Assembly (NCBI RefSeq): GCF_029852145.1
Contig: NC_079970.1
Span: 2,976,001-3,040,000 of the forward strand
Source: Microplitis mediator
Lineage: Eukaryota > Arthropoda > Insecta > Hymenoptera > Braconidae
Length of the DNA stretch: 64,000 bases
Direction of reading: 5' to 3'
Part shown: positions 58,038 through 64,000 of the stretch, piece after piece
How the letters are laid out: every line of letters starts with the position of its first letter
Position numbering within the stretch: the stretch's first letter is position 1
Notes under the pieces: model-generated
Database searches by the model: none
What the model saw: only the letters and a program-made list of their open reading frames with translations
Told to the model about the DNA's origin: nothing
Made by a program: the position numbers and the translations under genes

Positions 58038-59466
58038 TACCGACTTCTTTTCTTTTTTTTTTTATAACAAACTAGAGCGTCTATGAATTTAAAATTCAAA
58101 AAATTAAATTGTAATTTAAATTTTAAGAAATATTTTATATTTATGTACAATAGTATAAGTATTTATAATATTAATTATTTAAAATATGTAATTGTAATTA
58201 ATAGTATTTTAATTTACTGTTCAAATATTTTTTTTAAGGCTTTGTGTTGTAAAAATTAATGACTTAATAATAACTAGATATTTTTTTCTATGATAGTTAT
58301 AGATTTAATTAAAATAAAAATGACAATGGAACAGCAGCATGAATATTTTTTTCTACTTTAAAGTATATGACGTAAAAAGAAAATGAACAAGAAGAGAAAA
58401 AATGAGAAAATGTCGGAGAAGGCTGAAGTTACAGCAGGTAAAAGTTTATAAATGAAGAAATAAAAAATATATATGATTTATGAATACATTAGAGTGATGA
58501 GTGGTGGTGGTGAGTACAAGGGTTTAAAATGTAAAAGCTGGTGGGGAAGTTGGGGAAGGTCTTCGAACCCCCGTTCGTGATACCGGAGCTGTACTAGCCT
58601 ACTCTGAATTTATGTGGTGAATTTTAGTCTGCATTGCGCATTCACCTCGCAGGCGCAACGTGTGCTATCGCGAAAGACCGCGACGTGAGGACGCGACGCT
58701 TGTCACCGTTTTTTTTCACCACTGTGCGGTCCTCGCGGTCGTAATCCCACTCAACCAGCCCCCACATTAACTTTGACTTTTTTTATCCATTTTTAAATAT
58801 TTTAAATAAATAAAGTTATCAACTACTCATATTGTTTCTACGTTCGAGTACTTATCGATCTCTGTTTTCTGATAACTCGCACTGAAACTACTGCCGTGTT
58901 TATTAAATGTAAGTAAAAAAATAAATACATTCATTTGTGATATTCTGCACCCTAATCATTTTTTTTTCTTTTACTCCAAGGGAACTAAAGTCCTTATAAA
59001 TTAATTAAAAATTTCTCATCAACGAAATTCATAAATTTCTTATTTTAAGGGATTTAGTAAATACTTTTTTTTCTAAAAAAAATACGAGTTTTTTTTTATG
59101 CAACGAAAGGGTGAAAAAATTATTTAATATCCAGACAAAGCTCAATTTTATATTTTTGTAATAATACACGTATAAAAAAAATTGAAATAAAAAAAAGCTC
59201 ATACTGAGGTTGAAAGGGGCTAAATAATTAATTAGCGTAAGAGATTCTTGGAAATAACAAGCAATAGGGGATGAAAGTCAAGAAGGGCTTGCCAGACATC
59301 GCACGGTGTGATATCGATCTCGTCGTTTCTACTTCCTTAACAACAGACTACCCTTTGAAATAACAAAAAAAACTCTAAACATTTTAAAACTATCGTACAT
59401 TCTCATATAAAAAAAAAATAATAATAACAATTATCATTATTTGCACAATAATTTAGAAAATAAACA
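58038..59466. other. intergenic with a GC-rich island
   Basis: AT-rich 3' flank of PAGR1, then a GC- and CpG-rich island at about 58545-58765 with short inverted words (GTGAATGCGC, CGCGGTC/GACCGCG). No ORF or tRNA fold fits the island; a promoter is the simplest reading, though the next gene starts 700 bases later. Confidence 0.45.
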
Positions 59467-61829
59467 ATGTGGGGACGCGCAAGTATGGCAGCAGTGCTAA
59501 TTGTATGGGCTTCAGTCTTCGCCCGTTGCCAAGGTAAGCTCCAGAAACCCGAGGTAGCTTTTATTATTTAACAGAGACATTACCCTCAATAAAACGTGCT
59601 TTTGATTGATTAAGGGACCGAGATTGAGTCACGTCCAACCGAGACGGAGGTGGAGTCAATGGTATCGCGTGCCACCACGTGGCTCTGGTACCAGAGGGAT
59701 CAAGACGCTGGATGGTTCAATAACACCCACTGGGTTCTTTTAGCTCTTCGATTAGCCAATTTATCCCGCGCTGACAATAATCCCTCGTCTGTGTCTGTTG
59801 AGCTGCAGCTCAGTAACAAACAATTGGAGTTGGAAATAGTTGTTTTGCTTTGGAGGTACAAAAACAATATGTCTATGTAAGAAGCAATGCAGTATAAATA
59901 TTTATTTGTTTAAATTTACATTGATAATAATAATGATAATTGTCATCATTTAGGCACAGAGAAATAGGATTTTCAGAGACAAATTTGGCGCGTTATACTC
60001 TTGCCTTAAGCGCTTTGTGTATGGACCCGCGACAGTTCCACGGTCACGATTTGATTGGAACTCTTCAGCATCACGAACCGCCTGTAGATTACGATTTTGC
60101 GCTGACAACTTTAGCAGCTTGCAGTGCACAGGCTCACATCAGAAAACGACAAATCAGAAGACTCTTAGATATAACGAACGCCGTTCAGTATCACAATATT
60201 GGTGAGGAAAAAAAATAACCGCGTTAAATAATCAAGTATTTTAATTACCAACTTGATTGCAGACACAATAGCGATGGTGGTTCTGGCCCTGAGATGCATT
60301 ATCCAGGATCACAGACACCGGAATCTTGGTCACTTTGTCCGTAAACCCGCGATGAGTTTAACAAAACGTCAGAGAGTCGATGGAAGCTTTGGAGATTTGC
60401 GTACGACTGCTCTGGCAATGCAGGCGCTCAAACAAGTGGAAAATGAACCTTTGGATAATTGGAACAGATCCTCAGCATTGTCGTGGCTGATAACCCGCCA
60501 GCAGGCTGACGGTTCTTTTGATCAAGATGTTTATTTAACTGCCCAAATTATTCTCGGAATAATTCCCAAGAGTCTTATCAACATCAGAAGCTTAAACTGC
60601 CGGCTAAGTAATAACACACTTCCGGGTCTTACTCCCAACAGTGAGTAAATAATTTGTGCTCTGTATTTTTATCATTGACAATTTATTAATAAAATATAAT
60701 TACGCAACTTACAGATAATTTCAACGACAATTTGATATCATCGAGTACAACAAAAAATGTCGAAACCAACACAAGTGCTTACGGATCTACGGCTTCAAAA
60801 CTCCCGACCCAAACAACGTCACCCCATCATCAGCTAGTCAATGTCTCGTATACTCTATGGGTCGGAACCAATGAAACTTATCATCTGACAGTGACTGCTC
60901 CTAAAAATGAAACATTCTACGGCGTAATGTTACTTGCCGCTGAAATATCACCTCATTTTCAATTTTCAGCTTCCGAATGGCCAAATGGCCATTACGTTCA
61001 CACACTCGCTGGCTATAAAGAAGAACCCATGTCATATCATTACTGGCTACTTTACAGACTCACATCCCCGCCGGACTTGTCTTCTCCACCGGGTAATCAA
61101 CTCGTCGCTCCTGGAGGTATTTCGCTTCAATCATTATCGTCCATTATACGCTTCTTAATAATAACGTAACGATGAGCGATTAATAGTTCCGATAAATTTT
61201 CTCATCAAAATTTTATTTATTTTTTATTCTATTGCTATATTTATTCAGTAAATTTTTATTAATTCTCTTGATTACTTTATTATAAAAATATTTTTATTTT
61301 AAAATTTACTTTCCCGCCAAAATTGAATTTTTTATTTTACGGACATTCTCAGACCCGCGCTTTTAAAAAATATTCAATGACACAACTGTCAATAAAATCT
61401 TAATGTCAATATTACAATTAGAACCCACACGAAAAAATATATATGTGACATATATGCATCAATGTATCGGCTATATGGGACATAAATGTTACTTATATAT
61501 TTTTTTGTGCGGGAATTTAAAAATTTTTTAGACTAAAATTTATTTTTAAAATTTCGTTTGACTCCTAATTGATGACAACTGTAAATAATTATTTTAAAAA
61601 TCTATATCTTGGAAACTACGTCGTGATATTTTTTAAAAGTGGGAAGGGGAGGGGCGGGCACTATATGAGAATATCCTCAAATATATTTTTCAAAGTCGGG
61701 CTGCTTTAATCTAAAAAATTTGAATTTGATTTAAAAATACTAATGAGATTTTTGTATTTTAAATCAGGTGTGGACGATCTGGAAATCAGCGAGGGCGAGT
61801 ATTATCTCTTTTGGTATAAAAAACTTTAA
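59467..61829 (+). CDS. secreted cobalamin-binding/intrinsic-factor-like protein
   Basis: Six exons, 59467-59533, 59615-59855, 59954-60201, 60263-60640, 60715-61116, 61768-61829; phases close at 465 residues. A signal peptide (MWGRASMAAVLIVWASVFA) is followed by an alpha-alpha toroid fold with repeated helices and the words VDGSFGDLRTTALAMQAL and ADGSFDQDVYLTAQIILGI, then a Thr/Ser-rich linker and a C-terminal beta domain with NVSYTLWVGTNETYHLTV, LAAEISPHFQFSASEWPNGH and GVDDLEISEGEYYLFWY (DUF4430-type). This order is that of vertebrate intrinsic factor and transcobalamin and of insect CG3556-like proteins. Vertebrate members bind vitamin B12; whether insect members do is unknown. Reading through the donor at 61117 gives an alternative end at 61169 (GISLQSLSSIIRFLIIT), so two C-termini are possible. 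Confidence 0.85.
61433..61513. mobile_element. 81-bp inverted-repeat element in last intron
   Basis: Ends CCCACACGAAAAAATATATA and its complement (TATATATTTTTTTGTGCGGG). The centre is also partly self-complementary. It lies in the last intron of the cobalamin-binding-like gene. It resembles the ends of the element at 33593 (CCC..GTGTAAAAAA) only loosely. Confidence 0.65.
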
Positions 61830-62452
61830 GGAGAAGATCTAGACATATATCAAGCATCAATCACATATAAGTAAAGTTTATCAACAGCAAGATAATCTTG
61901 CGACTGTAGTGTATACAGTATAAAATGTCTAAAAATTCAATTTGATATTAGTTTAATTAAATAATGAATAATTACAATACAATAACTATCGAGTAATAAT
62001 TAAACATTAGTGTGTACGAATAAAAATTATAATTGTCGCGCGGATAAGTTTAAAAAAATAAGTAAATACTACATTTTGTAACAGACAAAAAGCCTAAATG
62101 CACAACCTATATAAATATAAATATATCATATATTTAATATCATTTTACTTATTAAAAAAAACTATTTATAATAAATGAAATGAAAAAATAAATTTATCAA
62201 GCAAAATATATACGTCATTTCTATGCTTTTAAATTTAAAAATATTTAATAGATATATTTGTTTACAATTTATATATTTTATAGAGTTATTAAACTGAATT
62301 GCTTATTAGCTGGTAATTAATTTTTGTATCCCGTGATCCTGTAAATAAATAAAATCCTTGGTCGATAATTCCTCCTGGTGTATTTTAGTCTTATAGAAAA
62401 ATGAAAAGTTTTAGTACGAGACTTGTTAGTATGAGATTATTTAAAAAGGGCT

Positions 62453-62646
62453 TTAAATATATATAACGAGAATCTGTTTAGCGGGATTGGAGTCTAGATA
62501 GTAGCTGGATACCCGTCGATTTTCTGCACCTGCATCGTTGTTGTGAAGACGGAGAACGGAGTGAGATAATTGTCCTAGGGTGCGCGTCTGATTAGCGTTA
62601 AAGATCACAGGGACTTGGGGCATGTTTGCCGACGAGCCTCGGGGAT
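62453..62646 (-). CDS. candidate terminal coding exon, product unknown
   Basis: Minus strand, acceptor TTGTAG at 62652-62647, then a 64-codon frame (starting G|AT) DPRGSSANMPQVPVIFNANQ ... ending QILVIYI-stop at 62453. GC content is higher than its surroundings, and the composition reads like protein. It could be an alternative last exon of the gene at the right edge, but the phase does not match that exon's possible donor. I do not recognise it. Confidence 0.35.
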
Positions 62647-63653
62647 CTACAATTTGCCTCTTCAATTATGCCAGGTGAGATGATAGAGCCAAGAAATTAC
62701 TCTACGCTATTTAATGCCTTTTTCTCCGATAGATACACATTTTTATTTTACATTTTAAAATACTCTATTTTTTATCAATCAAATTGTCCAGCAAAAAATA
62801 AATACTCAAGTACAAAAAAAATAATTACAGTAGATGTAAATAAAAAAACATTTCCGGCATTTAAAATTAAAAAATTTATTTAAAATTAAATGGGGTGGGG
62901 GTAGCGGTGAAAAATAAATATATAAACAATAATAATTATTATTATATCAACAAATAACATAATATTTAATATCTTATTATATTGACTCTGTAACTTAACA
63001 TACATCGAATATGGAGTTTTTCTTATTTTTAAATTTATTTTTTAAAAATAAATTGCAACGGTATCTTTTAGATGTTTATTATTTTACATTTATGAGGATC
63101 GGGGTAATTCAATCTGTATCTCACATTTTACTATCATATATTTAAGAATCTATAGCACAGTTATAACTTTTATCATTTAATAATAATAGTAATAATAGAT
63201 ATTAATAATAATAATAACTAATAATAATACTCTGATGTATATCTGGGTACCCTGTGCGGGTGGACATGCTCTCTTTTTTTTTTCATTTTTTTTTTTTTAT
63301 ACATAACTAGATAACGTGAAAATAAATCTATTCTCATGATAAATACTTTTTAGTGTCAATTTTTATTATATACAATATGACGCTCTTTGTGTTTAGGCAA
63401 TTAAATTCTCTGCTTGTCTATATACTATACATACATACATTTATATATGTATACAATATATATTTAATACATATACATAATATACATTGACATTAAAGAA
63501 TCTTGATATCGTTTGGGTATTTTATTGCTGCTGCTCCAACGATACTCATCATCAATGCGCATCACATATAAAATCAATCAGTTTAATTGAATCTCTTTAT
63601 TATGATTATTATTATTATTATTTTATATTGTATGTTTTTTATAAACCTCTTGT
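62647..63653. other. 3' flank of the right-edge gene
   Basis: AT-rich, with (AAT)n and (TA)n runs and AATAAA words. This would be 3' untranslated sequence and downstream DNA of the minus-strand gene ending at 63654. No gene seen. Confidence 0.45.
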
Positions 63654-64000
63654 TTACCACGGCCTCCACATTCCCTCTTCGTCTTTAACTGGCTGTTGTG
63701 AAATAGTCGAGGTCGATTCGGGGGATATGATGGTGACCATTTCGTCATTGCACTGGGTATCAGGATGACTAGACGTGTGTTGCTCATCAATACCATTTAC
63801 TTGACCAACATCGATCTCACTGCTACAACTGTTGTTATTATCTAGCGGTGGCTTGTAGGTTTTTATTTTTTTCGAAGTCGTGGTAAAGTCAAGCGGCTGC
63901 TCTGGCTGATCCATGCGCGGACTTTTTGTCGGTTTAGGTCCGTCATTGCTCCAATCTTGGGGTGATATATCTTGATGGGATCGTTTAGCCAATTTGTCAG
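63654..64000 (-). CDS. C-terminal part of an unrecognised, probably nuclear protein
   Basis: An open frame enters from the right edge on the minus strand and ends at TAA (63654-63656). 114 codons are visible: KLAKRSHQDISPQDWSNDG, then PRMDQPEQPLDFTTTSKKI, an acidic Ser/Thr/Gln-rich tail and the end EEGMWRPW. There is no folded domain in view. A PLDFT word resembles the CtBP-binding PxDLS type only loosely. The basic and Ser/Pro-rich composition suggests a transcription or chromatin factor; that is a guess. A GTAAAC donor over the stop codon (WRPW-TAA) leaves an alternative splice possible. Confidence 0.6.
   Translation of the reverse strand, partial: DKLAKRSHQDISPQDWSNDGPKPTKSPRMDQPEQPLDFTTTSKKIKTYKPPLDNNNSCSSEIDVGQVNGIDEQHTSSHPDTQCNDEMVTIISPESTSTISQQPVKDEEGMWRPW

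Noticed and set aside
58555..58620. tRNA-like B-box word (GGGGGTTCGAAGACC, minus strand)
   Set aside because: The T-arm stem does not pair and no A box or cloverleaf can be drawn.
1..64000. CRISPR array, bacterial operon or integrated virus
   Set aside because: Repeats are dispersed inverted-repeat transposons rather than evenly spaced direct repeats; all recognised genes are intron-containing insect genes, and no capsid, polymerase or integrase-like ORF was seen.

Overview
This is an AT-rich nuclear DNA window from an insect. I infer a hymenopteran, probably a parasitoid wasp, from gene content, short introns and the density of short palindromic transposons; there is no rRNA or mitochondrial marker to prove the species. 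Genes are split by GT-AG introns, so most were rebuilt by joining exons whose phases agree and whose product matches a known family.

Layout. 1-3.5 kb: the end of a large intron and a possible first exon of something beyond the left edge. 3.6-14.1 kb (minus): the N-terminal half of an eIF4G-like initiation factor, with two alternative first exons. 15.96-16.6 kb (plus): LZIC. 18.1-20.9 kb (minus): ZMYND11/BS69. 21.1-22.7 kb (plus): an intronless, unrecognised seven-helix GPCR-like gene, head-to-head with ZMYND11. 24.3-34.2 kb (plus): PIGS (GPI transamidase), whose 6.8-kb first intron holds a complete antisense SLC13/Indy-type carboxylate transporter (25.5-28.0 kb). 35.3-39.4 kb (minus): a protein with two nucleoside-deoxyribosyltransferase-like domains and an EF-hand-like segment (Raw-like). 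42.25-42.99 kb (plus): Hikeshi. 44.5-52.15 kb (plus): an MTMR3/4-type FYVE myotubularin with an intact CX5R site. 53.4-56.0 kb (minus): a gustatory receptor with an unresolved first splice. 57.3-58.0 kb (plus): PAGR1. 59.5-61.8 kb (plus): a secreted cobalamin-binding-like protein. 62.4-64.0 kb (minus): a candidate exon and the 3' end of an unrecognised gene leaving the window.

Most genes are housekeeping (translation, chromatin, GPI anchoring, Hsp70 import, phosphoinositides) and do not form an operon-like system. ZMYND11 (reader of H3.3K36me3) and PAGR1 (MLL3/4 complex) are both chromatin factors, but they are far apart and not obviously co-regulated.

The non-coding space is shaped by small non-autonomous elements. 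Two palindromic families (A, ends like GATACTGAAGTTAGCAGAC; B, ends like ATGAGTGTGAATGTAGCAGA) occur about nine times each. There is a textbook piggyBac MITE with TTAA flanks, a nested stack of three elements inside one MTMR intron, and a family A copy inserted in a family B copy. Two family A copies form a roughly 440-bp hairpin inside PIGS intron 1. No CRISPR array, rRNA, convincing tRNA or viral gene was seen.
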